Of a stretch of DNA of 64,000 nucleotides, positions 35,547 to 48,265 are shown piece by piece. Both the position numbers and the translations under genes were made by a program. Every line of letters starts with the position of its first letter. Positions within the stretch are counted from its first letter, which is position 1. Origin of the DNA: Hysterangium stoloniferum (taxonomy: Eukaryota > Basidiomycota > Agaricomycetes > Hysterangiales > Hysterangiaceae); contig WHVD01000007.1 of assembly GCA_015178975.1 (NCBI GenBank), forward strand, positions 1,240,001 through 1,304,000, read 5' to 3'. The notes under the pieces were generated by a model. That model was not told the origin of the DNA and ran no database searches. It saw only the letters and a list, made by a program, of their open reading frames with translations.

Positions 35547-35805
35547 CTAGATTTCAATGCAGCCTCTGATCAAAGTGAGCTCCACTGCAGATAGCTGACG
35601 CACGTGGTAGATGTTTTCTACAATACCCACAAGGTCGCGGAGGAAGGGAGGCTGAGTACATGAGGATGATAAATATCCCGCAATTTGTAGAATAAATGTC
35701 GACGCAACCTCATCCATGTTGGTGTGTAGCGGTGATTTTATGACAGCATTGTAAAGCGATGACTTAATTCCACTTGATGCCCGATCTGTATCTTCCCATT
35801 GAGCG
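35547..35805 (-). pseudogene. MSTSNE-family middle-exon fragment (copy E)
   Basis: Encodes the SSLYNAVIKSPLHTN-MDEVASTFILQI and ELTLIRGCIE blocks seen in copies B and G, in frame over about 85 codons. Both sides change abruptly: the right side into the inverted flank that begins near 35805, the left into unrelated sequence. Confidence 0.65.
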
Positions 35806-37669
35806 CATCTGTCAAGGGTTATAGGGAGGAGTCCGACGACACACATTGCCATCGCCGATGTTGTGGCATCACCCTTAATGTATAAAAAATGGCCTTCGTT
35901 CTACAACTGCAAATGTTGCTAAGATGTGGATTTCGAGTCGAAAGGGATGCATAGGATATATATCACGCATCTGAATTGTGTGTGAGAGAGCGGCATGAAT
36001 TTACTTGATCATAAATGTAGTCGATTCTTTCTCGGATGATGACCCTGACAACGCTGGTGGTTCTCCAGCGAGGATTCCGAAGAACGACCCTAAAGATACA
36101 GAATGTCGAATATCTTGAACGAGGCGACGTTTCTCACTGACCAAGTCTCCCCTTTATCCAAAATGACACTCTTTGACCACCTGGCTAGCGCAAAGTAGGA
36201 GAAGTTCTTCCATTGTCCCAATAAATAGGTTCCTTGGCGTCCGCGCCTCTTTCGACATCTCTCACCGATCATTGCACGATCTCCATGTTGGCACTCACTA
36301 TATCCGCCTTTGTAATACAAAACAGTCACACACAGGCGGATAAACGTAGGAAGACTTTCTTCCTCCATTGCGTGGTGATCGGTCGATTTATCCCTTTCGT
36401 ATGTCCTTCCAAATATAATAATATCAGGTGAAGGCACACAAGGTCGACTCCCTCAGCTACAAGACCACCAGCCACTCATTAATGTTCATAGAAGTACATC
36501 AAAAATCCGAGTTAAGCACATCAAGTCAGATCCCGAGATGTCAAGTTCTCAACTCACAACCACGACTCTATCACCGTGAAGCTATTAGCCAGCTTTTAGA
36601 TAGACTGGAATATCTGCTGGATAAATAATATCACCTTGTGACATTGCACTAGATTTAAGAGAATTAAAAAATTGTGAGCTGCAAGACTTAGGACTTGCAC
36701 TTACCAACGAAACTCTTGTGCATCGCGAAACTCTGGATCAACGCATACAAGCCTCAACTAATAGACGGATCATCAATGGCACTAAATTCTGCACACACGG
36801 GGGGTGGTGCTGAATTCCAGTCGAGATAATACGGTCAAGCCGGCATGGGTGCCGTGTCTTTCTGTGAAGTAGCCAAAACGAATGCGCAGGTGAACGCTAA
36901 GTATTGCATGGACGGATCGGGAAAGGATAGTGGGGATGAAAATACTGCAGCGAGAAGCATGATATAACTTTGAGAAGAAAACCCTGGGAATATGGCCATG
37001 AGGCTTCAGACCCTCCCATCAAGTATGCTGTTGGAACGTGAGCCCAAATGGTGGTTCTAGCCCAGGAGACACCACCAGATGTCCCCTTAGAAGTTCATTC
37101 CGACTGAGAGTACTCATTGATTCCGAACCCAAGAAACTGAAAAGGAAAAACACAACGTGATATTCATGTGTGACCGCAATTAGCATAATCAAGGAATTAT
37201 TAAAATGGGTTCCTCGTTGGAATGCTGAAACGAAGGCTGTACCTGATAAGCACTGCCATGGATAGCCTCTCCTCCATTTACACATTCTATCCATCGATAT
37301 GTCACGTCTGAAACGATGGGAAAGCTGGATTGGCCTGAAATCCAGCGCTCAAGAACTGAGAAGTTACCACATTATCCGTTGACAGCTTGTCAATGAATTC
37401 CTAGCTGGCACATGTGTTGTCTGCAGTATGCGATCTAATGAAGTTCAAGAATATCGGTAGAAAGTATTAAAGTAACTTGAGAGTATCCTGGGTGTATTTT
37501 TGGAAAAGGACGAGTGGGACTTCAAGTCATTTAATAGGAAACGATGGACCAGTGGGGGGCATCCTGTAGGAGAACAGCCTCAAAGCTATGGCTGAATATT
37601 GACTCTCCGGCTAACTGCACCTTAAAAGGGCAGCATTCCCTTCCGGTATGAGCATGACTCCTATCATCA
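35805..37669. repeat. Inverted counterpart of 139-2182
   Basis: Reverse-complement copy of the start of the window, ending at the ATG of gene copy F. The minus-strand ORF 36090-36437 (Lys/Arg-rich, GQWKNFSYFALARWSK) has a decayed counterpart at 1560-1830 and another near 59510-59610, so a small gene may once have been present; product unknown. Confidence 0.7.
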
Positions 37670-38635
37670 ATGTCAACTTCCAACGAGATAACTCTGAACA
37701 GGCAACATATCATACCACTCCTACAAGGGGTTGAGTGGCTACAACCCTTGGTTTCACCGGCTATATTGAACGTAGAACGACAGGATATTAATGAAACAAA
37801 AATGAGGGAAAGATTCCAGATGAAACTTCGAGAACGATGGAGCTGTCTGGAACATGGGCAAGGTTTATGTTACCGAGCAGCTGAAGACGACGAGCACATA
37901 CTACTGTCTGAAGAAGACGTGGAAGTTTGGGTTGAAGAATGGGTGTGCAAAATGAAATATGTTTCTTACATACACTCTTGACAAACCTCATGCTTTCAGT
38001 GCCAAGGAGAGAGCAATTGCCATGACCCCCCGACAATTATTAAGATGCGAGGGGGGTCCACCAACGCGACATCAAATCTCGGTGCATATCAGAGCCATAA
38101 TATCGACTGGGGAGGGGACTCACTTCCTTATAGCTCATATTCAAGTATTAAAATTGCTCCAGGATATCTCTTAGGAGTCGGTTTGGAAAAGATTGGAATA
38201 AAAGTGTTGCTCAACGCAAAGAAGGTTTCGCTGATGGCAAAGTTGACGCTATACAAGCGAATGGGGCGTGGATACGGAGACGACAAGGGCTTTAACAAGC
38301 TTCTACAAAGGTATATTACGCTGCAAATACTGGGAATGGTCATTCAAGAGAGTATTGATTTCACGAGGTAGGCCACAACATGGCAATCATTATACAGCGG
38401 ACGTACTTACTCAATGTTTGGAGACCCATATACCCGCTCCGAAATCCGAGAAAAGGCATCAGTGGTATTAGGGGGGTTCTATAGTTCAAATGTTATACAG
38501 CGGAGGAAGGGAGGACACACTGACAAACTTATGGCATCTTTGGGTTCGGCTTTCCTCTGGCGTCCCGGCGCTCGATCGTCGGATGTAGATCGGCGATCAG
38601 CTGCAATTACGTCTTCACTCTACAACAGCGACTGC
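37670..38635 (+). pseudogene. MSTSNE-family gene copy F, 3'-truncated
   Basis: ATG at 37670. Exon 1 (MSTSNEITLNRQ ... WVEEW) is intact, and intron 1 runs GTGTGCAAAA...CTTTCAG to about 37996. Exon 2 needs a frame change near 38060 before the IAPGYLLGVGLEKIGIKVL and YGDDKG blocks, ending near 38371; a further exon starts near 38414 (GGHTDKLMASLGSAFLW). Similarity stops at ITSSLYN (about 38630), where the sequence switches to an unrelated tail and then to gene X on the other strand. Function unknown. Confidence 0.55.
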
Positions 38636-38795
38636 GTTGGGCGCATTCTATTGAGTATTTCCCATTCGAAACCTCCACTCGATGCTGGAGCGCCTCGATC
38701 CCATGGGATCAGATTTGAGGACAAAGACAAGGCGAATATTGCAAAAAAAGGTCAACCAGCATCCAAAGGCACTTGTGAGAGCGCTATAAGGTATA

Positions 38796-39253
38796 CCTTA
38801 TGCGTAGTGATACAGGAAGACGTGCGAGGAAGCCAGAGGCCATGACCACTTGATAGCAAACGGGTCTAAATTAGGTATAGGAAGTTTCCCGGGTGACACA
38901 CCTGTATATCCCCGATATTCTGTGACCGCTGCTTGAAGGAGGAAAATGAAGAGGAAGAAGCCCCAAGGACACGGGATGTCTTGAAGAAGACGAAGCATCA
39001 GTAAATTGGTATTTGATTCGGGCCGCTTACGGAAGTAACGCCCCATAATCTAGAATGCGCGACTGGACATGGTATAGCATCTGGAACAGCCTGGAGCATC
39101 CCAGATAGCCGTTCTTCCTCCGGTTTTAGCCGCTCTTCTTGCATGCCACCCGTCGCCTATCAGGACACTCTCCATCGAAACAATTCCACCCAATGCCGGC
39201 CCGCAGGGCATCGAAACCGCCTTCTCAAATGCATTCACGCTTCGGTATTTCAT
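38796..39253 (-). pseudogene. Gene X family copy X3
   Basis: Minus strand: an ORF at 39253-39050 (MKYRSVNAFEKAV) leads to the 'gctatctgggatgctcca' block shared with 46885-46910. The next ORF, 39046-38798, carries NTNLLMLRLLQDIPCPWGF, a hydrophobic FFLFIFLLQAA segment that could span a membrane, and AIKWSWPLASSHVF. The same blocks occur in copies X4 and X5. Function unknown. The two ORFs are in different frames with a possible intron between. Confidence 0.45.
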
Positions 39254-39735
39254 CCGTTCGACTTCTAGTGCCAGTGTTACCAGATGTATCCCTCTGTCCT
39301 TTGGCAGCCAGGAAGCCCTGCATTAATTCCATATCTCCTTGCGATATTACGCCTGGATGTACAAACCGTCAATATGAACCAATTAGTGGACTCGCGTAAA
39401 AGTAGGTAAATATCACACAACTGGCTGACAACACCCCCCCGGCATCCGCTCAAGACTACCCACATCCTTCTCACTATTCTACATTGCGAACCTGCAAGTT
39501 CAACAATGCACACTATATATTCCATCCTCCACGGCCTTCGTGTTCGTTCCTCTATACAACAAACCCACCTACTTCCAGCACGGGAGCATCCTCAGCCCTT
39601 CCCTCTATCAAGGACCCCGGAAGTGGCATGACGAATGATTACTCCGCAGGATACTTGACGACACTGATGCCCTGAATTTCTGGTGAAATGAAAATAGCAT
39701 TGACCTTGGCCCTTACGAAGTTTTCAGAGGGGGGA
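39254..39735. other. No recognised gene
   Basis: Short inconsistent ORFs on both strands. The last 40 bases are purine-rich (about 39728-39739) and precede a TGTAAGCC terminus, so part of this may be the internal 3' end of a retroelement. Confidence 0.3.
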
Positions 39736-39739
39736 GGGG

Positions 39740-40099
39740 TGTAAGCCTGGCCACCTTACCACATATGCCACCATTCGCAACCACTCCCTTTGTTCGACTA
39801 ATCAAGCATTCCTTGCATCGCCACTCAATCACCCTTGACCATTGTTCTTCCATCAACCTTTGTTCTCCTTTTCCCGCCACATCTGCCTTGTCTTCAGGCA
39901 CCTTTTGTTACCACAATCTTATTGTTCCAAGCAGATATATAAGTATACACTCCACAGTGATAAGAGGGGAATCTTTTTTACCATGAAATCCCTTCCCACT
40001 CTTCTCTAGGGAACCTCACATTCATCTTGTATCATACTGCTATTAAAATAAAGAAAACTTAGTCCTGTCCATGTTGACCGAGTGAGGCTGATAACAACA
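39740..40099 (+). mobile_element. Possible LTR beginning TGTAAGCC
   Basis: A purine tract (AGAGGGGGGAGGGG) is immediately followed by TGTAAGCCTGGCC, the same terminus and kind of tract as at 54280-54300. The suggested end is GATAACAACA at 40099. The interior has a TATATAAGTATA box near 39936 and an AATAAAG near 40048, compatible with an LTR promoter and polyadenylation signal. I could not confirm a target duplication. Confidence 0.35.
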
Positions 40100-40259
40100 G
40101 CCTTTCACCTCGCTCACGTTACCGCTCAGACACCTGTCTGTTCGACACGACAATGTCAAGGCAGATCAAGGATTGTGGGTCACCGTAGCTTGATTCGAGG
40201 CGGAGTTCTTCATGTTTTTAAAAATTCAGTATCATCCCTATGCTTTGACATGCGCTTTT

Positions 40260-42581
40260 CCACCGGATTAGTGAGTGATTGTGGTGTGTGCTTTCTGCTG
40301 TTCTTCAATGACTTGCTTCATGCTATCCCAACTAACTCACACGCTGCTTTCTTTGAGACCCCCGGAGTAGTATCCAATTTGAGGTGACTCTAGTGGGTAA
40401 ATCGGATGTCATTTATAGCCACTACTAGGCTCCATGAACATATGCAGCGTATGTGTCCCATCAACGAGAAGCTGCCAAGCACACAAAGGCGGTAAAAAGT
40501 GACTACATGCGCTCTGGAATTGGCTCAAACCATATGGCCTACATAAATTAGAAGTATTTCCACAAGGTGAGTTAAGGAAAGAGTAATATTATTACCCTTC
40601 CTCCTGGTTCGCATAAGATGAGTCGGTGTTTTCCAAGAAACATTATTATATATGGTGCGGCATGGATGGATCGGCAGGCCAGTCATGGTCTTCCAGCACT
40701 GATCTGGCGTTTGAATTAGATGTTACGCACACACCGGTGAAAGGTGTGGTGATGACACAAAGCAATGAATGAGCTGCGAGGGTTATTCCTTCAAGGCGGT
40801 AACTGAGGTATTTATCATTGATTGAGCGGCGCATTGCGTCACAATGTGGAAGAAGACGAGCAATAATGGGGATGATATTGAGGCTGCGCATTGTGATACA
40901 GGCGGATTCGATGTCAGAAGAACCAGCTATCAGCTTCAGAGTGACCTCTATCAGGTCCTCGCCTGACATGAGGACCTTCGAATTTGGATTCGTGTGCGTC
41001 AGAATCAGACTAGTAAGGTATATTCATCATGGGTAGATATGAGATGATGCTGGAAGGTAAACCATTCTCACCGTACCTTAGGAGGCGCTCAATGAGCGAA
41101 GAAACCATATCCAGCTGCTTGATATGATCCATGCGAAGCGTCTTGTCCCCGAAGAAGGTGGTCAGGGCCCAGGAACCCTCCCACAGTACAGATAATGTGG
41201 CCTCGTCGATATGAAGTGTCAATGAGGCGATATTCATGTTCATATTATCCACCACAACTTTTAATACATATCCAGCAATATCTCGAAACCAGGCATCTTG
41301 ATCAATGCAACACACGAGCAGCCGTATAGGAGATCCAAAAAAGGAAAGTCCGTATGGGTAATTTTGTCTGTTATGGTTTTGGTGGGCAGGATGAAATGAT
41401 GTGATGTTGCGACGCACGGTTGTACCCAGAATTCAATGCAACCTCTGATCGCAGTGAGCTCTACTACGGACAGTTGACGCACGTGGCTGATGTTTTTCAC
41501 GATATGCACAAGGTCGTTAACGAGGAGGAGATCTTGATGGCATGACAAATATCGTGCGATTTGTAGAACGAATGTCGACGCAACCTCATCCAGGTTGGTG
41601 TGTAGCGGTGATTTGATGACAGCATTGTAAAGTGATGACGTCATTGCAGTCGGTGGCTGATTCACATCTCGCCGTCGAACACCAAGACGCCAGAAGAACC
41701 CATTCAACAATATCATCAGCCTTTCAGTGTGACCTTCTTTCCACCACGGTGTACATTTTCCAAACAAGAAGAACGTTTCTACGGCCATCAACGCCTGGTT
41801 TCGAATTCGAAGGGGATAAGTGGGTCTAGAAAGACGTGAGTATTTTGAGTGTATCCAATGATTGAGGCTGTTGTCTCCGTACCGCATTAAATCAATGCTC
41901 TCTTGAATTATTATTCCCAATCTTGGAAGTGTAATATACTTCTGTAGCAACTTGTTAAAGCCATACCTCCGTGCTATTCGCTCGTATATCGTTAACTTTC
42001 CCATCAGCGAAACTCGCCTTGCGCGATGAAGCACTTTCATGCCAATCCTGTCCATGAAAACTCCTAGATAATACCCGGGGGTAATTTCAACACTCGAAGA
42101 CGAGCTACTAGCCAGCGAAACCACTCCCCAGTCTACGTTATCATGACTGCGATATGGACTGCGGTTCGATGTCCTGTCAGTGGATCTACCTCGCGTGTTT
42201 ATAATAGCCGGTGGGTCATGACAATTACTCTCTCCTAGCCACTGAAAACGTTTAGTTTGTTAACAGTGGACTTGAAAGGCTAACTCATTTACGCACCCAT
42301 TCCTCAACCCAAACTTCCACATCTTGTTTAGACAGTGGTATATGCTGGCCATCTTCGGGAACTCTATAACACAATCCGTGCCCATGTTCGATACAGCTCC
42401 ATCGGTCTCGAAGCCTTACGCTCAATCGTTCCCTTATCCCCGCGTCAATGATCTCTTCCCGTTCCTCTGAGCTGAATGCAGCTGGGGAGACCAGTGGTTG
42501 TAGCCACTCAACCTCTTGTAGGAGGCTTTCAGCCGGTCTCAGACCGTGGCTGCTCAGAGTCGTCTCGTTTGAAGTGGACAT
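40260..42581 (-). pseudogene. MSTSNE-family gene copy G
   Basis: ATG at 42581. Exon 1 runs to VEEW (near 42294), then an intron GTGCGTAAAT...TTTTCAG, then a long open stretch of 287 codons (42124-41261) carrying ITPGYYLGVFMDRIGMKVL, LPRLGIIIQESIDL, EVASTFVLQI and IRGCIEFWVQPCVA. A frame change near 41380 is needed to reach DAWFRDIAGYV, and the C-terminal block AGSSDIESACI lies at 40960-40900. The 3' leader at 40260-40480 is shared with copies B and H. This is the second most complete copy and the best for the central domain. Product unknown. Confidence 0.55.
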
Positions 42582-43528
42582 TGGTGGGTAGCGGGTTGTC
42601 GTGATACAGGAAGGGGATGCCGCGCGTTTAATTCAAGTTATCATGGCAATGAATTTCCAGGTATAGCATTGTGGCGGTGCTTGATACAGGATATCCAGTG
42701 TTTCATCCCTTCCTTTTAACCGCTCAACCTCCTTCATTCATACGGGCTCCAGGATACTCCCAAGTTCATTCACAACGTTATACTCTAGTTTCTGACTCTT
42801 GAAAAGATAGTTTACGGCAGAGTGCACATATAGCATCTACAAATACTTTCATGAGCCTTCACCGCATAATATGGCAACTTCTAACTTCGCGAGCGCTAGG
42901 TTTTTTTGGCAATTCTGCTTTTACGGTAGTTGAGGAGTGACATATCTATTGATAGAATATGTAAATGCAGTGGATGCTATGCATAACAATACTTCTCAGG
43001 TACAGCTTCGGGCGCCTTCTACGCGGACTATATCTTCCAGAAACATCTGCTTCGTGTTCAATTCTTTCAGAAATAGAACGGGCATCCCCGTTTAATCATT
43101 CTTTACTTGGGTTAATTGGCGTCAAAAGTGAATATGTGACGTGTCCGTCAGGTTGTCATTAACAAATTCTGCACATAATCTTTATCCAGTCATAATTAAG
43201 TACACGCGAGTATTATTATTACCCGGTCCATTTGAGTGGAATACTTCGCTCGAAACTCACGTTATTTATCAGGGAACTGTTTGTGTGATGCGACAATGTG
43301 AAGCTCGTCGAGTGTGTAAAGGTTCACCATACTCGCTATGCTTTGCGTGGCCTTCTCCTGCCACCGTGTCGAGCTCTACGAGGCCGCCTACTCCACTGTC
43401 CCCTGGAACTGCACAAAGGTTCTCGTAGTAATCTTTATTCCTTACCACTATATTGATTCGGTATCGTATCCGGGGATGTTACGTGAACTTCTCGCACATC
43501 TGGTGGTGTCTCCCTGGCTAACACCACT

Positions 43529-44239
43529 ATGCGGGCTCACTTTCCAACAGCGTACTTGATGGGAGTCGCAAGGTGCTCAGATGACGAGGAACATATTCAC
43601 CCGGATAATGTTCCTTGTTTTCGGGAATGGCAAAGCAAAGCCATCCAGGTGCTCAAAGAGATTTCATTGAATTTAAATACAAGAAACAACTTGGTCGAAT
43701 TGGAGACTCGTCACTACAATGGTTTTGAGTTCTGGGAGGAAGACGGTTATTCTCCAGACGCTCCACCATATCCAGGCGCATGCTATATTACGGGGACGTC
43801 CCTCCGTGAGCCGGGCAGATCAAATACCAATTTGCCCATACTTCTTCAAGACATCACGTGTCCTTGGCCCTTCTTCCTCAGATGCCTATCTCAATAATTA
43901 CCATACAACAATCAATTACACTGGTGATGAAGGATACCCAAGCCGCGATCACACCATATCGGTCATAACATGTGTCTCCCGGAAGGCTTTGTTATATATA
44001 ATTTAGAACCGTTTTCTATCAAGTCGTCATGGCATCTTAATTCCTCTCAATTCTCCTGTATCGCTAAGGATCAGTTATGGATCCACCCGCTCTCAAAAGT
44101 GCTTTCGGGTGCTCATTTGGCCTTACTTGGAACATTCCCGATTGTACCTGTTTCAAGTAGGATCCCATGTGAGCGAGGCTCTCCCGCATCGGGCCAAAAG
44201 GTTTCTAACGGAGAGAAATACTTTATGAAATCCGCCTAA
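43529..44239 (+). pseudogene. Gene X family copy X4 (best copy)
   Basis: An open frame 43529-43897 (122 codons) encodes FPTAYLMGVARCSDDEEHI, KEISLNLNTRNNLVEL, a WEEDGYSPDAPPYPG segment and TNLPILLQDITCPWPFFLR, followed after frame changes by the SSWHLNSSQFSC and GEKYFMKSA blocks. It lies between MSTSNE copies G and H as part of a tandem unit of about 4.1 kb. No known domain recognised; a short hydrophobic segment suggests a membrane association. Confidence 0.45.
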
Positions 44240-44369
44240 CGCCGTCCGTGTACCTTGTACAGCCCCTTCTTTTATTCCAGAGTTGAGTGCCTCGTGATGG
44301 TCAATAAGGATATTCAACATATGTTGTGAATACTAGATGAAACCGACCGACACAATCGTCGCCATGGAT

Positions 44370-46312
44370 TAGTTAGTGATCGTTGCGGGTGGTCTTTGGT
44401 GTTCTTCAATGACTTGCTTCATGCTATCTTAACCGAAATGCTGCTTTCTTTGAGACCGCCGAGTAGCATTCTATTTGAAGTGATTATCGGTGATAACTTG
44501 GATCTGATTCTCGCGACTACTGGGGCCCAGGAATATATGCAAGGTGAGTATATCATCAACAAAAGCTGCCAAGCATTGCGTCGCAATGTGGGAGAAGACG
44601 AGCCAGAATGGAGACGATATTCAGGCTCCGCACTGTGGTACACGCGGATTCGATATCGCAATATCCAGCTATCAGGTTTAGAGTGACCTCGATCAGTGCA
44701 TCGGCTGACCTGAGGACGTCCCAAATTGGACACGTGTGCGTCAGAATCAGACTAGTAAGATATTTTCATGGGTGGATATGAGATGATGCTGGAAGGCAAA
44801 AAATAGTCAACATACCTTAGGAAGGGCTCGAATGAGCGAAGAAACGACACTCAGCTGGTCGATATGATCCGTGCGAAGCGTGCTGTCATTGAAGAAGGTT
44901 TTCAGGACCAAGATATGATCCCAAAGTGAACGTGACGTGTCTTCATCGAAATGAAGTGTCAATGACGCTATAAGGAGCGTTGTGTCGTCTCTTATTACCT
45001 GAAATACATTTCCAGCAAAATCTCGAAACCAGGCATCTTTGTGCATGCAATACACGATATTACCTATAGGAGATATATGTGCGGAAAGTCGGTGTGGAGA
45101 ATTTTGGCTGTTGTGGTTTTGGGTGAGCAGGAAGAAATGATGTGATGTCGCGACGCACGGTTGTACCCAGAATTCAATGCACCCTCTGACTGAGCTCCCC
45201 AACAGACATTCTACGCACGTCGGAAATGCTTTCGACGATATCCTGAAGGTCACGGAGGAGGGGTGGTACTTTAAAAGGATGATAAATATGAGGCGATTTG
45301 CAGAATGAATGTCGACGCAACCTCATCCACGTTGGTGTGTGGAGGTGATTGGATGACAGCATTGTATAGCGAAGACGTCATTGCAGTTGATGGCCGATCT
45401 ACGTCTGACCATCGAGCGCGGGAACACGAGGGGATCAGAAGCCTGGCAGTTTCTCCTCCGTTCCTCCGGTGTCTAAGCCTTGAATACCGGAACCCTTCTA
45501 AGACCCACCACGCTCGTTGTTTAATTCGAGGGGGATAAGTGGGTCTAGAACGACGTGAGTCTTTTCAGTGTATTCAATTATTGGGTCTAAATTATCCCCA
45601 CCTAATTAAGTCAATGGTCTCTTGAATTACTATTCCGAGTCCGGGCAGAGTGAGATGCTTCCCTAGGAACTTGGTACCGGCGTTGTCGTCTCCATACACC
45701 ATTCGGCTGTATATCACCAACTTTGCCATCAGTGCACCTGTCTTTGCAGTGTAAAGCACATTCCCTTCAACCCTTTCCAAACCAACTCTAAAGTAATACC
45801 CCGGCTCATTTTTCATACTTGACGATGTCGATGAGTTATCATACAGTGAGAGTACTCCCCCCAGTCCACGTCGTGACTGTAATATAGACTGAGGTTGGAT
45901 GTGGCGTTGGTAAATCTACCCCGCACTTTGATACAATTCGGTGGATCATGACAATTTGTCTCTCCTAGGAACTGAAAGGGGTCGGTTTGTCAACAGTATA
46001 CATTCAAGGTTACCCCATTTTGCGCACCCATTCCTCAGCCCAAACTTCCACAGCTTCTGCCGACAATGGTATATGCTGGTCGTCTTCGGGAACTCGATAA
46101 CACACACCGTGCCCGTGGTCGATACAGCTCCATCGGTCTCGAAGCCTTGCCCGGAATCTTTCCCCAATCGCCGTGTCAACTCCCCGCTCCCGTTCTTCTC
46201 AGCTCATTGGAGCAGGGGACACCAAGGGTTGTACCCACTCAACCTCTTGTAGGAAGCTTTCAGCCCGTACGATATCGTTGCTACTCAGAGTAGTTTCGTT
46301 TGAAGTTGATAT
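44370..46312 (-). pseudogene. MSTSNE-family gene copy H, start codon lost
   Basis: The position of the family ATG reads ATA (46312-46310; TTGATATT where other copies have TTGACATT). Exon 1, the PGYYFRVGLERVEGNVL block (45816 leftwards) and the C-terminal block (RGCIEFWVQPCVA through DAWFRDFAGNVFQV and LTLHFD, 45253-44807) are recognisable. It keeps frame where copies B and G shift (CTCACCCAAAACC at about 45120). The region corresponding to the last 340 bases of copy G is deleted near 44580, joining AGCATT to GCGTCGCAATG. Confidence 0.55.
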
Positions 46313-46865
46313 TTATGAGTGGCAGGATATTGTGATACCGGAAGGGATGCTGCGCTTTTAAGTTGCAGTTATCGGAGGTATGAATTTCATGGTATAGCAT
46401 TGTGGCGGTATTTAATGTAGGACACAAAGCGTTTCCTCCCTTCCTTTCAAACACCTTGAAGCCGCTCAACGTCCTTCATGCATACACGCTCCAGGTTACT
46501 CTCAGGTTCACTCACTATTTTAGAGTCTAATTTCTTACTCTTCAACACATCGCCTGCGGCAAAGCGCACATATGGCAGCCCGATACGTTTTAATCGCCAC
46601 ATAATGTGGCAACTTCCGGCTTCTCGAGCGGTAGATTTTTGGGAAATTCAACTTTTACGTTACTTGAGAAGTGACATCTCGATTGATATATTATCTAAAT
46701 GCAGTGGATGCTATCCATTATAATGCTTCTCAGGCACAGCCTCGGGCCCTTTCGATTCGGGCTATGTCTAAGAGACATGTGCGATTCGTTTTCAATTCTT
46801 TCCAACTTCGATAATTCTTTACTCAGGCGAATTGGCGTTGATCGTGAATGCATGAGTAAAATGTT

Positions 46866-47280
46866 TTGAAGCGCTGTGAGGAAGTCCGGCTATCTGGGAT
46901 GCTCCAAGGTATTCCAGTTCGGCCGCATTCTAGATTGCCGGGACTTCCCTGCGTGAACCGTCCGGATCAAATACCAATTTACAAATGCTTCATCTTCTTC
47001 AAAACTTCCTGTGTCCTTAGTGCTTCTTCCTCTTCATTTCCTACCCTCAAAAAATTTCGGCCAACCAATCAACTACACTTGTCATCACAGATATTGCACC
47101 TGCGGTCACAGAGTATCGGTCCTATACAGGTGTCGTCTGGCCAATTTTGTTTGGCTAATTTACCACCGTTTTCGATCAAGTGGTCATGGCATCTAGATTC
47201 CTTGCACTTCTCCTGTATCGCCAAGCATCAGCTATACATTATGCCGGTCCAAATTAGGAACGTTTGTAGAAAGTGATGGA
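46866..47280 (+). pseudogene. Gene X family copy X5
   Basis: An open frame of 136 codons carries LSGMLQGIPV, DQIPIYKCF, FKTSCVL and FSIKWSWHLDSLHFSCIAKHQLYI, matching copies X3 and X4 block by block. Start and end are uncertain. Function unknown. Confidence 0.45.
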
Positions 47281-48180
47281 TGGTGTCTAAATTCCTCCCA
47301 GTTCTCCCGTAGCGATATCTGGGGGGTACATTTCTCCTCTAAGGGATGTTTCGGTAGGAAATTTTTGAGAAATGTAATTCTATTTTTCAAATCTGAGCCC
47401 AAGGGAAAGAGACGCTACAGGGTCGGTTTAAGGCAGAGAATGGAGGGATCCAGATAATCTGGATCCCACCATCACTTGATAGCAAACGTTCATAAACTAA
47501 ATATATACCAAATCCTATCAGTAGGAGCCGGACGAAACGCTTCTATTAACCAGTTCTATTGTCACCATTCGTGGATACAAAGTGGTTTTCATTCTACAAT
47601 TGTAAATGACGAAAACTACTGATTTGAAATTGAAAGGGGTCCACAGGACACGTCATGTACGTGAATTGTGTGAGCGTGTGTGAGACAGTGACGTGATCAC
47701 AAATGTAGTCGAATTTCTGTCGGATAGCGACTGTGACAATTCCAAACATTCTCGAGTTAGGAAGAGGATGAAGATGTAACAAGGACACAGACTATCTTGA
47801 AGAAGGCGGAGTTGTTAATTTTACCAAGTCTTTTCTTTTATTTAAACCGAAACTCGTCGGGTCCTTGGAGGCTTCAGACATACACTACCGGACCCGAGGA
47901 CCACAGTTCCTTCAGCGTCGAAGCACCTTTCGTCATCATCCACTGACAATTACGTGATCCCTGGAAATCCACAGTCCTTAGTTCCCGTCATTATAGACAC
48001 TCGCATATCTAAGGCTCTTAGGCCTCACCAAGTCGGTTTCGAGTGATTATCGTACAAGTTGTCATTACGAGGGAGGGAATAATGTTCATGCGAACCCGTT
48101 TTTATCCACCGTATGACTCGAATGATTATGGAAAGGCCAAGTACTTGTGTGTGATATCTCATTTAAAATGACCCGCTGTG
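47281..48180. other. No recognised gene; family flank and small palindrome
   Basis: 47445-47467 is a perfect 23-base palindrome centred on an A (GGGATCCAGAT and its complement). 47560-47830 resembles the flank block at 35880-36130 in the same orientation. The rest is unrecognised. Confidence 0.4.
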
Positions 48181-48189
48181 CTCTAGAAA

Positions 48190-48240
48190 GTTGTATAGTG
48201 GCGGACGAGATGGGTCTCGGCAAGGGTGTGGACAATTTTG
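48190..48240 (+). pseudogene. SNF2-type helicase motif I fossil
   Basis: About 15 codons read SCIVADEMGLGKGVDNF, close to the ADEMGLGKT Walker A box of SNF2-family ATPases. No other helicase motif is visible around it and no long frame supports it, so at best it is a scrap of a former gene. Confidence 0.3.
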
Positions 48241-48265
48241 AAGCAATCATCGCGTGGGGGGTAAA

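Noticed and set aside
39254..39700. Protein-coding gene on either strand
   Set aside because: Frames are short, overlap on both strands and have no counterpart in other copies of the repeat.
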